Assembly: GCA_038212215.1 (NCBI GenBank) | Contig: JBBQUT010000038.1 | Location: forward strand, 1 to 41,846 | DNA: 41,846 nucleotides | Direction: 5' to 3' | From: JALZAI01 sp038212215 | Lineage (GTDB): Bacteria; Actinomycetota; Actinomycetes; Mycobacteriales; Jatrophihabitantaceae | Part shown: piece by piece, positions 14,609 through 23,815 of the stretch | Layout of the letters: each line of letters opens with the position of its first letter | Position numbering within the stretch: the stretch's first letter is position 1 | Notes under the pieces: generated by a model | What the model saw: the letters and a program-made list of their open reading frames with translations, nothing else | What the model was told of the DNA's origin: nothing | The model's database searches: none | Position numbers and translations under genes: made by a program

Positions 14609-17389
14609 TCACTCCGATGCCGGTGGCCGTTCGGAGACCTGCAGCGCATCACGCAACTGCTTGCGCGAGCTGATCGACAACTTCCCGAAGACTTTGCGAA
14701 GGTGCCATTCGACCGTGCGTGGGCTGAGGAAGAGGCGGGCACCGACCTCCGGGTTCGACAGCCCGTCGCGCACCAACAACGCGACCTGCTGCTCCTGCGG
14801 CGTCAACTGATCCGTCGCTGACGCATCGACGGTGCGCTTGCGCACCGTTTCCCCCGTCGCCAGCAACTCGCGACGCGCCCGCTCGGCGAATGCCTCCATA
14901 CCGATTGTGCCGAACATGTGGTGGGCGGTGCGTAGTTGCGCGCGCGCGTCGACCCGACGACCCTGCCGGCGCAGCCATTCGCCGTAGAGCAGATGCGCCC
15001 GAGCGAGCTCTGTTCGGAGATCGGTACGGGTGAGCCGCTCGATCGACTCGCTATACAGGTCCTCGGCCTCGGCTCCGCTGCTGACCAGAGCGCGTGACCG
15101 GGCCTCGATCCCCAGTGCCCAATCGGTACCGGCGGGAGCCGTGGTGTCGCTCAGTCGCTCGAGTGCATCTTGCGCGAGCCCGGGATCTCCGCCGTGCTCG
15201 GCCGCTTCGACGAGTTCGGGCAGCGCCCACATGGAGACCCATGGCTCGTAGGTGTTCGCGGTCGCCTGCCGGGCCGCTGCGGCCGCCTCCTCGTAGCGGG
15301 CCAGGCCGTTGTAGAGCATTGCGGCCGCCCAGAGAGCCGTGGTCACTCCATGCAGTTGCCCGGTAGCAGTGGCTTGCTCGATCGTGCTCGCGATCAGCGC
15401 GGCGCCCTCGACTTCCCGACCCCGTAACGCTTCGAGCCACATCGCAGGGTAGGGCGCAATGGGAATGCCGCTTGCCGCTGCCGCAGCGTCGGCCTCGGCG
15501 ATCAGCGCGGCGGCACCCGCAAAGTCGCCCATCCCCAGAAGTGTCACGGCCAACGTCGTGATGTGGATAGGGAGCTGTCCCAGCGCGCCAGCATCCCGGA
15601 CGATCTGAACCTGTCTCGTGTAGGTCGAGAGCATGGCCTTGTGATCCCATACGGCGGCGCTCGCGCCCGTAGCCACCCAGCCCCACCGCAGCACGTCCTC
15701 CACAGGTAGCTGGGCGAGCGCCCTGGCGGCGCGCTGCAGCGTCGGAGTGGCCGCGGCGCGTCCGCTCGTGGTCAGCTGGGCATAGCCTTCGAGCACCAAG
15801 TCGATAGGACGTGGGACATCCGGTGGCGCTATGGCCCCGACAGCACTGCAGATTTCCACGATGACCTCACCCTGACCGGCGAAGATCGCCGCGCCCCAAG
15901 CCATCAGGTACGTCTCTCGAGCGAGTTCCATGTCAGACGGCTCAAGGCGTGTCGCCGCCCTCAGCAACAGCGGCGCCGCATCGCCGCCGAGGCCCGAGGA
16001 GAACGCGATCTGGCCGCGCAGGAGAAGGGCTCGCGCGCCCTGGGATTCGTCCTGTGCGTTCCGTTCGGCAACATCTGTGAACCGTCGCGCGGCATCGAAA
16101 TCACCGGCCTGCAGGCTCGCACCCGCCGCCGCCACCGCGCGGTCAGCCAGCCGCGGGGCGTCGGTGGTCAGTGCTACCGACCGCTGAAGGAAAGCAGCCA
16201 TAGCGGCCAGCCCGCCACGTGCCTGGGCGCGTTCGGCTGATCGCTCCAGTTCGGCGGCGACGGCTTCGTCCGGCCCGGCCGCGGCGGACGCCAGATGCCA
16301 GGCTCGACGGTCCGGGTCCGCGCTCTGGTCGGTGGCCTCGGCCAAGGCCAGATGCGCCGCCCGGCGATCTTCGGGCTTCGCGGCCCGGTACACGGCTGAG
16401 CGGACAAGAGGGTGGCGGAAGGTGATGCGCTCCTCGACCGACAGCAGTCCGTCCGTGCCATTGGCGACGGCCGCATCGGCCACGACGCCGAGCCGTTCCG
16501 TAGCCAGCCATACCAATGCAGGGTCGCCGACGGGGTCGGCCGCGGCGACAAGCAGCAACTGCCGCGTCGGTTCGGGCAGCGCCGCGATTCGGGTCAGGAA
16601 GCTGTCCTCGATCCGTCCCGGCAGCGTGTCCGAGCGCAACAAACCCAAGCCGCCCGCCATCTGGGTCGTGGTCAGCCCGCGAGGAAGTTCGAGCAGGGCG
16701 AGCGGATTGCCTTGGGTCTCGGCCACGATGCGATCGCGGATGCGCTGGTCGAGCCGCGCGTGAGTGACGGAGTCCAACAGCGCTCGGGCGTCAGCATCAC
16801 GCAGCCCGGTGACCTCGAGTTCCGGTAACCCGAGCAGTTCCGGCCCCGGTTGGCGGGTCGCGATGACGAGCGCGACCGACTCCGCCAGCAGCCGGCGCGC
16901 AACAAACCCGAACACCTGCGCTGATGCCCGATCCAACCACTGCGCGTCGTCGACCACACAGAAGAGCGGCCCCTCATCCGACACGTCCGACAGCAGACTC
17001 AACGCCGCCAGCCCGACCAGGAAGCGGTCCGGCGGAACGCCCGTCCGCAGGCCGAACACGGTCTCGAGTGCCTCGCGTTGCGGGGCGGGGATGTTCATCA
17101 GCCGATCGACCAAGGGCCCACAGAGTTGGTGCAACGCGGCGAAGGTCAGTTCCATTTCGCACTCCACGCCGACCGCGCGTAGGGTGCGCAGATTCCTCGC
17201 CGAGTTCACCGCATAGTCGAGGAGCGCGGACTTCCCGACACCGGCGTCGCCTCGCACGACCAGCACCCGGCCCTCGCCCGAGCGAGCCGCGGCCAGCATC
17301 CGGTCGAGCTCGGCGCATTCCTCTTCCCGCCCACGCAAGCCTGTTCTCACTGCGCGTCCGGTCCCATCCGTTCGTGACCTCACCGTCAT
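14609..17389 (-). CDS. large LuxR-family ATPase regulator (LAL/MalT-like)
   Basis: At 926 residues it has the usual length of LAL regulators. The N-terminal AAA-type ATPase has Walker A GDAGVGKS (47-54) and Walker B LFCVVDDAQWLD (142-153). The long middle is made of helical TPR-like repeats. The C-terminus is a LuxR helix-turn-helix (LTPQEQQVALLVRDGLSNPE, then RTVEWHLRKVFGKLSISSR). Such proteins sense a ligand through the ATPase/TPR part and activate transcription. AAGGCGG precedes the ATG. It lies between the two copies of the island and is the only intact transcription factor in it, so it is a candidate controller of the CCAGGGAG boxes; this is inference only. Confidence 0.93.
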   Translation of the reverse strand: MTVRSRTDGTGRAVRTGLRGREEECAELDRMLAAARSGEGRVLVVRGDAGVGKSALLDYAVNSARNLRTLRAVGVECEMELTFAALHQLCGPLVDRLMNIPAPQREALETVFGLRTGVPPDRFLVGLAALSLLSDVSDEGPLFCVVDDAQWLDRASAQVFGFVARRLLAESVALVIATRQPGPELLGLPELEVTGLRDADARALLDSVTHARLDQRIRDRIVAETQGNPLALLELPRGLTTTQMAGGLGLLRSDTLPGRIEDSFLTRIAALPEPTRQLLLVAAADPVGDPALVWLATERLGVVADAAVANGTDGLLSVEERITFRHPLVRSAVYRAAKPEDRRAAHLALAEATDQSADPDRRAWHLASAAAGPDEAVAAELERSAERAQARGGLAAMAAFLQRSVALTTDAPRLADRAVAAAGASLQAGDFDAARRFTDVAERNAQDESQGARALLLRGQIAFSSGLGGDAAPLLLRAATRLEPSDMELARETYLMAWGAAIFAGQGEVIVEICSAVGAIAPPDVPRPIDLVLEGYAQLTTSGRAAATPTLQRAARALAQLPVEDVLRWGWVATGASAAVWDHKAMLSTYTRQVQIVRDAGALGQLPIHITTLAVTLLGMGDFAGAAALIAEADAAAAASGIPIAPYPAMWLEALRGREVEGAALIASTIEQATATGQLHGVTTALWAAAMLYNGLARYEEAAAAARQATANTYEPWVSMWALPELVEAAEHGGDPGLAQDALERLSDTTAPAGTDWALGIEARSRALVSSGAEAEDLYSESIERLTRTDLRTELARAHLLYGEWLRRQGRRVDARAQLRTAHHMFGTIGMEAFAERARRELLATGETVRKRTVDASATDQLTPQEQQVALLVRDGLSNPEVGARLFLSPRTVEWHLRKVFGKLSISSRKQLRDALQVSERPPASE

Positions 17390-17531
17390 CCGCCTTCATC
17401 TCGATGCGGTCCACTGACCAGCCACCAGCCAGAGCCGTATCACGGTTATTCAGGCGCCATCGTATGGCGGCTCGGGCGACGTAACGAGATCTCGGCACGA
17501 TTGATGAGTTTGGGCGGCTCTCTCTGTCGAC

Positions 17532-17592
17532 GACGATCCGTTCGAGAAGTCGCCGCCCCCGCACACCTGGTGGGACTGGTACGCGGCCAACT
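17532..17592 (+). pseudogene. WDWYA domain fragment
   Basis: A plus-strand reading gives DDPFEKSPPPHTWWDWYAAN, matching the core of the small protein at 12751 (GPFEESSPAHNWWDWYAAYL). Neither start nor end is preserved. It shows that a third copy of this domain once lay here. Confidence 0.6.
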
Positions 17593-17853
17593 GTCGCAGG
17601 TGCTCAAGTGCAAGAACGTGCGGCGGGTCGGTGAGTCGTCCTATAGTCCTGCTGAAATTCGACCATCGCGCGGTGCGTGTCCGTACCAACGCCGCGGCGC
17701 GGTCGAGGGCGGCGCGATCTCTTTACACCAATCGTCGAGATCGGCCGTCGACCTCGAGAGCCCGCGCGGCCACAGTCGGTCCACGAGGACACGAAGCCCA
17801 TCCTCGGCCGCCCGGTGCTCATAAACGCGTCGAACGTTGAACGTGTGGTTCAT
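17580..17853 (-). pseudogene. DUF488 protein, frameshifted
   Basis: The start is intact and typical of DUF488: VRRVYEHRAAEDGLRVLVDR, LWPRGL and RRWYGHAP. After HAP the frame is lost. The family-like continuation appears in two other frames (VEFQQDYR, then LTDPPHVLALEHLRQLAA). The C-terminal end merges into the WDWYA scrap. The function of DUF488 is not established. It is a broken gene. Confidence 0.8.
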
Positions 17854-17966
17854 CTATGCCTCTCTCGGCACTGGGCGGCTCCCCGCGTCGGCCGTCCACG
17901 CGGTGTAGATCAGCCTCGACCCCAACCGACCCGTGTTGCCGCTACTTCCTAGAGCTGCAGCCAGGT

Positions 17967-18959
17967 TCAAGCTGCACGGCGGGGAGGGTGACGTCGGCCC
18001 GGCCAGAGCTCGATTGATGTCCAACCAATTGCGCGCCACGGCTGACCTCGGGACAACCCGCCAAGCAGCAGCAATGTCGCGACTAACGCGACCCAAGTCC
18101 ACACTTGTGAGAACGTGACCATGCCCCTAATTCCGGTGACCTGGCCAACGGCGAGGCTGCACACCGAGTACATGCCGATTGGAAATGCTGTCGCCCACCG
18201 ACGCAAATCATAGTTGAACCGCGGCCAAACGATTTCGCCAATGATCAGCGCCGGCAGCCACACCATGGCTCCGCACCACAGGACGAAGGTACCCACTGTT
18301 AGCAGCTGATGCTGCCGACTGAACAAGCCCAGCGCGCGAGCCGCCTGAGTAGCCCTGGCCGCCGACAGAGCGGATATAGCTAGCGCTCCCCCGGCGATCC
18401 AGTGATCACCCCGCCCGGAGCGCAGTTGCGTGAAGTCGAATCGCGCAGCAGCGAACGCATAGAGGCCGAGCCCCACCATCACAAGGACCAGAGCGGCGCC
18501 GCAAAGCCAGCGCGATTTATACGGGACGGCGAGCGAGGCGCTTAACAACGCCACGGCTTCAGCCGCAACTGCGAGTACGAATGAGATTCCAAGTGTCGGC
18601 GTCACCCAGCGACGAAGAACGGGCCCGGACAGCACCGCCCACTCGCCTGCGGCCAGCACTAGCAACACGGCGGCTAGGGTGCGGTAGTCAGCAACGGCTA
18701 ACCGGGATCCGAGCACGGCTGTCGCAGCGACGATCGTCAACACAGCCGGCGAAGCGGCTTCGCGCCGCAGCCGACCGTGCTGCAGAATCAGCGGCACGCC
18801 CAGTGCAGCCATGAGCAGCGCCCACACCGTGGCGGCGAACCAGAACATCACCGCAGACAGGACAGCTTGGTGGTCGGCGGCTAGATCGATCGACACAACG
18901 CCGCAAGTCATAACGATCGTCCACGACGTTGTCGGCAGGAGATCGAACAGCTGCGTCAT
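17967..18959 (-). CDS. TDT-family (TehA/SLAC1-like) membrane transporter
   Basis: This protein of 330 residues has about ten hydrophobic segments, beginning LPTTSWTIVMTCGVVSIDL. That pattern, and motifs such as FWFAATVWALLMAALG and WCGAMVWLPALI, resemble the tellurite-resistance/dicarboxylate transporter family. The ATG at 18959 overlaps the TGA of the DUF1622 gene by ATGA, so this start is preferred to an in-frame one at 19130. The family carries anions or C4-dicarboxylates; the substrate here is unknown. Coupled translation with DUF1622 suggests that the two membrane proteins work together. Confidence 0.8.
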   Translation of the reverse strand: MTQLFDLLPTTSWTIVMTCGVVSIDLAADHQAVLSAVMFWFAATVWALLMAALGVPLILQHGRLRREAASPAVLTIVAATAVLGSRLAVADYRTLAAVLLVLAAGEWAVLSGPVLRRWVTPTLGISFVLAVAAEAVALLSASLAVPYKSRWLCGAALVLVMVGLGLYAFAAARFDFTQLRSGRGDHWIAGGALAISALSAARATQAARALGLFSRQHQLLTVGTFVLWCGAMVWLPALIIGEIVWPRFNYDLRRWATAFPIGMYSVCSLAVGQVTGIRGMVTFSQVWTWVALVATLLLLGGLSRGQPWRAIGWTSIELWPGRRHPPRRAA

Positions 18960-19453
18960 GGACGAAGCCTTGTTCCGCGGCCAAGCGACCGCCCCTGATC
19001 GGCTGCCCCTGCCAGGCCCGGCAAGTCCCATGACCTGGTCTTCCCTTCGTCGCGCTTCCCAGCGAGGGAAGGGATCGGGCTGACGATCCCTTCCCTCGCC
19101 GTGGCCTCGTCCGACACAGACCGACGCCATGGGACACGTCCGTCGATCTCCACCTGCAGCGAGACACTGAGGAACGTTCTGATCAGGACAATCAGTCCGA
19201 GTACGGCGACGTTGCGCGGAGTCGGCGCCACCGCGACCGTCGTGATCAGGTCAGCCGCCACCAAGATCTCCAAGGCCAGGAGCAGCACCGCGCCGAAGGT
19301 CTCACGCAGCGCCTGGTACCCGCGCCGGCCACCGGCGGCTCGCCAGGTGAGGCTTGCGGCCACGACGGACCAGACGAGGCCGACGACCAGAATGGCGGCA
19401 CCGATGGCCTCGAAGACCCGAGCCACATCCGCCAGCAGGCTGCTGAACGCCAT
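18956..19453 (-). CDS. DUF1622 small membrane protein
   Basis: This 165-residue protein has two or three membrane helices: FEAIGAAILVVGLVWSVVAA, then TFGAVLLLALEILVAADLIT, then VLGLIVLIRTFLSVSLQVEI. The order and the final SLQVEIDGRVPW are characteristic of DUF1622. The family usually ends soon after that motif. Here a further 45 or so hydrophilic residues follow, and a perfect 16-bp hairpin lies within the codons for that tail. The ATG at 19453 is chosen over 19579 because the helical core begins there. The downstream transporter overlaps by four bases. Confidence 0.85.
   Translation of the reverse strand: MAFSSLLADVARVFEAIGAAILVVGLVWSVVAASLTWRAAGGRRGYQALRETFGAVLLLALEILVAADLITTVAVAPTPRNVAVLGLIVLIRTFLSVSLQVEIDGRVPWRRSVSDEATAREGIVSPIPSLAGKRDEGKTRSWDLPGLAGAADQGRSLGRGTRLRP
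19062..19099. repeat. perfect 16-bp inverted repeat inside the DUF1622 gene
   Basis: GCGAGGGAAGGGATCG (19062-19077) and its exact complement (19084-19099) are separated by six bases. No U-run follows on the transcribed strand, so it is not a standard terminator. In the mRNA it would form a very stable stem just upstream of the transporter start. Confidence 0.9.
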
Positions 19454-19514
19454 TCCGATTCGCTTTCTGTCACGACGCTGCGTCAGGTCCGGCTGGCGAC
19501 CGCGCTGGAGCTTG

Positions 19515-20513
19515 TCAGTCCACGCCCGGGTAGCGGTTGGGTACGCCGAGGTACGGGAAGCTGGCCAGCATGTCGTCATGGGGCTTGAGGCCCTGGGAGC
19601 CGATCTTCCCGTTGCTCATCCAGGCGAAACGAGCGCTGAACGCGTCGTCAGTGAGAGCGCGGCCGTTGGGGTAGGCCGCGAGCTGACCGCGGTCGTAACG
19701 GAGGACATCGGGCAGCACGACCAGGGCGGCCGTCCTCGCTTCCGCCGGCAGATAGCCGCCGTTGGTCTCCAGGAACTCGGACCAGATCTCGAGGTAGTTG
19801 GCCACGTCGTCGACGGGCTGACGACGGTTGTATTCGTTCTTGGTGTTGTTCGGGCTGACGAACGGGTTGATCGTCGGGTGGCCACCGCGGTCGACCTGGA
19901 CGATCGCGCCATCGCGGCGCACGCTGACCGTGACCCACACTCCGATCGCGGGGTCGGGGCTGAGCATGTCGTTGGGCACCTCCAGCGCGATGGACAGGAT
20001 GTTGCGGTCGGCGAATGCGTCCTGCCCGGTCCACTTGAAGCCATGAAAGGAGCCGTCCGCATCGGCGAAGAACGGGTCGCTGCGCACGCCGATGAACAGG
20101 CGGGCCGGGCCGGCCTGGACGGGCTGGGCGGCCGCGTCGAAGCCGACCGGGGTGCCGGAGCAGAGCACCTCACCCGCGGGCTCCAGCTGGCGGGCGTCGT
20201 GGCCGGTGGCGAAATACACGGTCGCGGTCTGCCGGCCGTCCACGAGCTGGGAGAACTCGAACGTGAACGCGGCGTCGGCTTGCGCGTCCCCATCGGTATC
20301 GATGTTGATCCGGTAGATCCCGTCGGGATGGAACTCCGACTTCATCAAGAACGGCGGCATCGCGCTCATGCCGGTCGTGAACGGATTCACGTCGATGATC
20401 AGGACCGTCTTGCCGGGATCATCGGCCGAGGAGAATACGAACAGATCGGTGAAATCCAAGCGAGCGTCGTCGCCGGGAAACTTCAGATTTGCTGCGCTGT
20501 AGTGGTTGGACAT
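19515..20513 (-). CDS. DUF4331 family protein
   Basis: This 332-residue soluble protein opens with MSNHYSAANLKFPGDDARLD and FTDLFVFSS. It contains repeated Asp-rich beta-type segments (INIDTDGDAQADAAFTFEFS; ADRNILSIALEVPNDML) and NPFVSPNN, as in DUF4331 proteins. These are often found with redox or ferredoxin-like genes; a function is not established. GAAGGA lies seven bases before the ATG at 20513, and an in-frame start at 20534 is less likely. There is no signal peptide. A CCAGGGAG-like box lies about 86-103 bases upstream. DUF1622 follows after 61 bases, so these three genes may be one operon. Confidence 0.87.
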   Translation of the reverse strand: MSNHYSAANLKFPGDDARLDFTDLFVFSSADDPGKTVLIIDVNPFTTGMSAMPPFLMKSEFHPDGIYRINIDTDGDAQADAAFTFEFSQLVDGRQTATVYFATGHDARQLEPAGEVLCSGTPVGFDAAAQPVQAGPARLFIGVRSDPFFADADGSFHGFKWTGQDAFADRNILSIALEVPNDMLSPDPAIGVWVTVSVRRDGAIVQVDRGGHPTINPFVSPNNTKNEYNRRQPVDDVANYLEIWSEFLETNGGYLPAEARTAALVVLPDVLRYDRGQLAAYPNGRALTDDAFSARFAWMSNGKIGSQGLKPHDDMLASFPYLGVPNRYPGVD

Positions 20514-20598
20514 CGTTATTCCTTCGGTGGCCACGGCCTGGGTTGAGTGGTGGACGTTGTCTCGGCCGTAGCCTCACACCCGGGCGCGGCCAGTCGCG

Positions 20599-20616
20599 CC
20601 CGGGAGACCCACTGGT
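20599..20616. promoter_or_regulatory. operator-like box upstream of DUF4331
   Basis: CCCGGGAGACCCACTGGT with the following CCG matches the box at 28244 in 18 of 21 positions (CCAGGGAGACTCCCTGGTCCG). It is 86-103 bases before the DUF4331 start, similar to the spacing at the other boxes. Confidence 0.5.
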
Positions 20617-20650
20617 CCGCACCCCTGGGCATCGACCGCGGCCCGATCGG

Positions 20651-22393
20651 CTAGAGATCGAGAACGACCGCGGAGTCCGGCCTGGTGCAGCACAGCAGCA
20701 CCTGGCCGGTATCGGTTTCGGTAAGCGGATCGATCGTGTAGTTGACCGCACCGGACAGGATCGCGGTCGAGCAGGTATGGCAGACACCCGTGCGGCAGGA
20801 CCATCGGGTGGGGACGTCGCAGGCTTCGGCCATCTCGAGCAGGCTGGATAGGTCCTCATCGAAGGCCGTAGTGATCCCGGCGCGGGCGAAGGTGACCATC
20901 GGCCCGGTCCCGGCTACAGCCGGCTGGTGCGGAGCGGGCCGGTCTGTTGCCACGACACCCGGGTTGATCGCCGAGAGCGATGCAAACACTTCGGAGTGAA
21001 TTCGGCTATGAGCCAGACCCAGATCGGTGAGTGCCGCGGTCATCGCGTCCATGAACCCGCTCGGGCCACACAGGTATGCGGTGGCGTCGATCGGCAGGCT
21101 GAGTTCGGCCAGCGCGGCCCGGTCGAGCCGGCCCCGGGTAACGCCTGGCTCGGACCGTCCACCGGCATCCGCGGTGTAGTAGACGTGGCTGCGGGCATTC
21201 GGCAAGGAGCGGACGAGTTCGTCGGCCTCGTGGGCCAAGGCGCGAGTGGACGGGCGGTTGGTCGTGTGCAGCCACCACACCGCGCGAGTGCTGGTCCGGT
21301 CGACGAGCGCCTGCAGCATGGCGAGGACGGGTGTCACCCCGATGCCGGCCGAGAGCAGCACAACCGGGCCGTCCGCGTCGCCATCGCGGAGGACGAACTC
21401 GCCCCTGGGCGCCGCGACATCGATCTCCTCGCCGACGCCCAAGGTGGTTCCGATGTAACCACTCGCCAAACCCCGGCGCTCACGCTTGACGCTGATCCGA
21501 TAGCTGTCGGGGCCGAACGCCGACAGAGAATAGCTGCGCACTGGAGCAGGATCACCGGCACCGGCCAGCCGGACCGTCACGTACTGCCCGGGCAGCGGCA
21601 TCGGCAGGGCTGCGTCGTGTTGCGGCTGCAGGTAAACGGACGTGACGGCGTCGGTTTCGCGAACGAGGCGCGCAACCCGCATGCGCCGAAACCCAGCCCA
21701 CGCCGGCGGCGTCGGTGTGGGCCGTTGACCGGGTTGCTGGCCGGTATTCGCGCTCTGGTCGAGGAGGTCGCGAAAGGACCCGTGCCAACCGGGGCTGAGC
21801 GCGGGCACAGTCAGCAATCGGCGCATCAGGTCGACGTCGGCATCGGGCAGATACAGCAGCGCGTCGGTCGACGACACGGTCACCTGTTCGGGGCCGGAGC
21901 GCTGCTTGACGATCTCGTCGCCGGCCTGCACCAAGCCCTCTCGCAGCACCCGGAAGTAGAAACCGGGACGATGATGAGCGACCAGCAGTGCGGCCATCCG
22001 CGGCTCATCCAGGCGCACACCGACGCGATAGCAGGTCGTACGCGGCTGCGTCACTTCGAACTCGGCCTCGCCGATGCGGCATCGATCGCCGATGCAGACC
22101 TCATTGTCGGGCAGGCCGTCCACCGTGAAGTTCTCACCGAAGATGCCGTAGTTCAGGTCGGACCGGCCCAGATATTCGCCCCAATGCCGGTACGACTCGG
22201 CCTGGTAGACCATCACCGCGCGTTGCTCGCCACCGTGCCCGCTCAGGTCACCCTGCCCGTCGCCGTCCAGGTTCAGCCGGCGAGCCATGACAGGGCCGTC
22301 GATCGGCGCTTTCCAAATACCGGTGAAGACCGTCTGGCCCCGCCAAGCTATGTCGCGCGGGTGGCCCACGTTCACCGACAGCAGCGTCGACAC
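20651..22393 (-). CDS. MOSC - flavin reductase - 2Fe-2S ferredoxin fusion
   Basis: This 580-residue three-part protein starts with a MOSC domain of the YiiM type (about 1-215; GHGGEQRAVMVYQ, YGIFGENFTVDG, and the conserved Cys in PRTTCYRVG). MOSC domains handle activated sulfur or the molybdenum cofactor. Next is an FAD/NAD(P)H reductase module (about 250-480; RSYSLSA for FAD, SAGIGVTPVLAML for the nucleotide). A plant-type ferredoxin follows (about 495-580), with Cys533, 538 and 541 in WSCRTGVCHTC and a fourth Cys at 568/569. It should pass electrons from NAD(P)H through FAD and the iron-sulfur cluster to the MOSC site or an outside partner. GTG at 22393 follows a strong GGAAGGAAGGGAGG run. 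Two broken copies lie at 14336 and 31716. Confidence 0.93.
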   Translation of the reverse strand: MSTLLSVNVGHPRDIAWRGQTVFTGIWKAPIDGPVMARRLNLDGDGQGDLSGHGGEQRAVMVYQAESYRHWGEYLGRSDLNYGIFGENFTVDGLPDNEVCIGDRCRIGEAEFEVTQPRTTCYRVGVRLDEPRMAALLVAHHRPGFYFRVLREGLVQAGDEIVKQRSGPEQVTVSSTDALLYLPDADVDLMRRLLTVPALSPGWHGSFRDLLDQSANTGQQPGQRPTPTPPAWAGFRRMRVARLVRETDAVTSVYLQPQHDAALPMPLPGQYVTVRLAGAGDPAPVRSYSLSAFGPDSYRISVKRERRGLASGYIGTTLGVGEEIDVAAPRGEFVLRDGDADGPVVLLSAGIGVTPVLAMLQALVDRTSTRAVWWLHTTNRPSTRALAHEADELVRSLPNARSHVYYTADAGGRSEPGVTRGRLDRAALAELSLPIDATAYLCGPSGFMDAMTAALTDLGLAHSRIHSEVFASLSAINPGVVATDRPAPHQPAVAGTGPMVTFARAGITTAFDEDLSSLLEMAEACDVPTRWSCRTGVCHTCSTAILSGAVNYTIDPLTETDTGQVLLCCTRPDSAVVLDL

Positions 22394-22651
22394 AGCTCCA
22401 CCCTCCCTTCCTTCGCGCGTTGCGCCCTTTCGATGAGCATGGCCTGGTTCTGGCGCGCTCGCACCGGTTGAAGGCACGGGCGGCACCGACCGGGGAGAGG
22501 CACGGGCGCGATGCGGGTGCTTCGTGCGCGAATGTCCAGGTGATGACCGGTCACCGACATCGCGGAGTCGCCATGTGTTTCGCTCACTCCGGAACCGCAA
22601 GCGAGGCCCTGCACGTCCAGGCTGAGATCGGCTCTGATTCCGCCGCGGCGT

Positions 22652-23290
22652 TTGCCGAACTCGCCGGAGTCGGCCGCCTCGCTACGGTCGACGTCGCCGG
22701 ATCCGGCACCCCCGGCAGTCGCCGCGCCGCCCGGTGAACGCATCCTCGATGGCTTCAGCCAGGTCGTGCACAACCGCTGGAATCGCGACCTTCCCGCGGC
22801 GATGACCGTCCGTCCGGGTGAGGAGGTCCAACTGTTGTGCCGCGACGCGCTCGAGATCGGCGACCAAGCCAGGACGAGGACCGCTGGTGGCACGATGACC
22901 ATCGACCTCGGTCGAATTCACCCCCTCCGCCGAGCGCTGATTCCGGTCACGCCGTTGATGGGGATCGTCGGCAACGCGCCACTGCGCAAGGGCATGTGCC
23001 GCTCGTTCCCGCCGAGCGTGAGCGGCGGCGTGGGTGGCGGCGTGGGTGGCAACACCGACGTCAGGCAACTGGTCAAGGGTTCGCGGCTGCAGCTACCGGT
23101 GTATGTCGAGGGCGCCAAATTCTCCGCCGGCGACGGGCACACGGCACAGGGCGACGGCGAGATCACCGGCGCCGCGATAGAGACGCTGATGGCCGCCACG
23201 CTGCGGTTCAACGTCATCAAGAACTCCGTCATCACGTCACCGCGCGCGATCGTTCCCGGCGCTCGGCGACGTCATGACCGTCCGCCATGA
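22652..23290 (+). pseudogene. acetamidase/formamidase with large internal deletion
   Basis: The 212-residue reading is collinear with FmdA/AmdA amidases but only about half their length. It has the typical start (VVHNRWNRDLPAAMTVRPGE) and DLGRIHPL. It then jumps to TPLMGIVGNAP and on to GGNTDVRQLVKGSRLQLPVY, VEGAKFSAGDGHTAQGDGE and a cut C-terminus. The stretch between HPL and the MGIVG block, and part of the region after it, are missing. An intact enzyme would hydrolyse short amides to ammonia. This version lacks too much to be expected to work. Confidence 0.8.
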
Positions 23291-23470
23291 GCTCCCGATT
23301 CCACGGTGATGACGGCAAACATGTCGTCGGATCGGCTATGGAGGAACCCGCAGTGCGCTTGCCGGTGACGGGGACCTCGTTCTGGAACTAACGCGCATCA
23401 ACATCCGCAAACTTATCTACCTCGATGTCTGTCGAGGCTCGCCGTCACGTGACACGACGGAGGAAGACGC

Positions 23471-23652
23471 ATGCTCGTCATCGCACTGATCATCGCCACG
23501 TGCTGCTTGCAACGGTGCTCGTCTCGGTATGGCTCCTCATTCGCGACGTGCGGAATCTGCATTGCATCGGGAAGCAGCTTTCCGGGACAGCGGCCGGTGC
23601 CGGTGGCGTGTCCGCTGCAGGTATGACGTTCTTCGGACACATCTTCGAGTGA
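23471..23652 (+). pseudogene. tiny one-helix membrane protein, apparent frameshift
   Basis: CGGAGGAAG precedes an ATG at 23471 that opens with MLVIALIIAT. The hydrophobic stretch then continues in a different frame (LLATVLVSVWLLIRDVRNLH) and ends FFGHIFE at 23652. Joined, they would make a roughly 60-residue protein with one long membrane helix and a short tail. A one-base change near 23500 breaks it. It is not similar to anything I recognise. 23291-23470 holds nothing clear. Confidence 0.45.
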
Positions 23653-23815
23653 GCGGGGCGTGGTCGCTCACGGGCTACGGCCTCGGCGGGCGGGACCTCT
23701 CCTCACCGCAGCTATGCCGACGCGGCCGCTTTCCCGGCGTGAGTCAATTTGCCCCGCAGCTGCGTGCGAGAACTGACGGGAAAGTACTCCAGCAGCGCAG
23801 CCAGGGGGTCAATTT

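Noticed and set aside
19101..20546. 481-residue plus-strand frame
   Set aside because: It lies opposite the DUF4331 and DUF1622 genes, whose motifs are clear. It has no ribosome-binding site or domain of its own.
20927..22471. 514-residue plus-strand frame
   Set aside because: It is a shadow of the MOSC-reductase-ferredoxin fusion. Long antisense frames are expected at this GC content.
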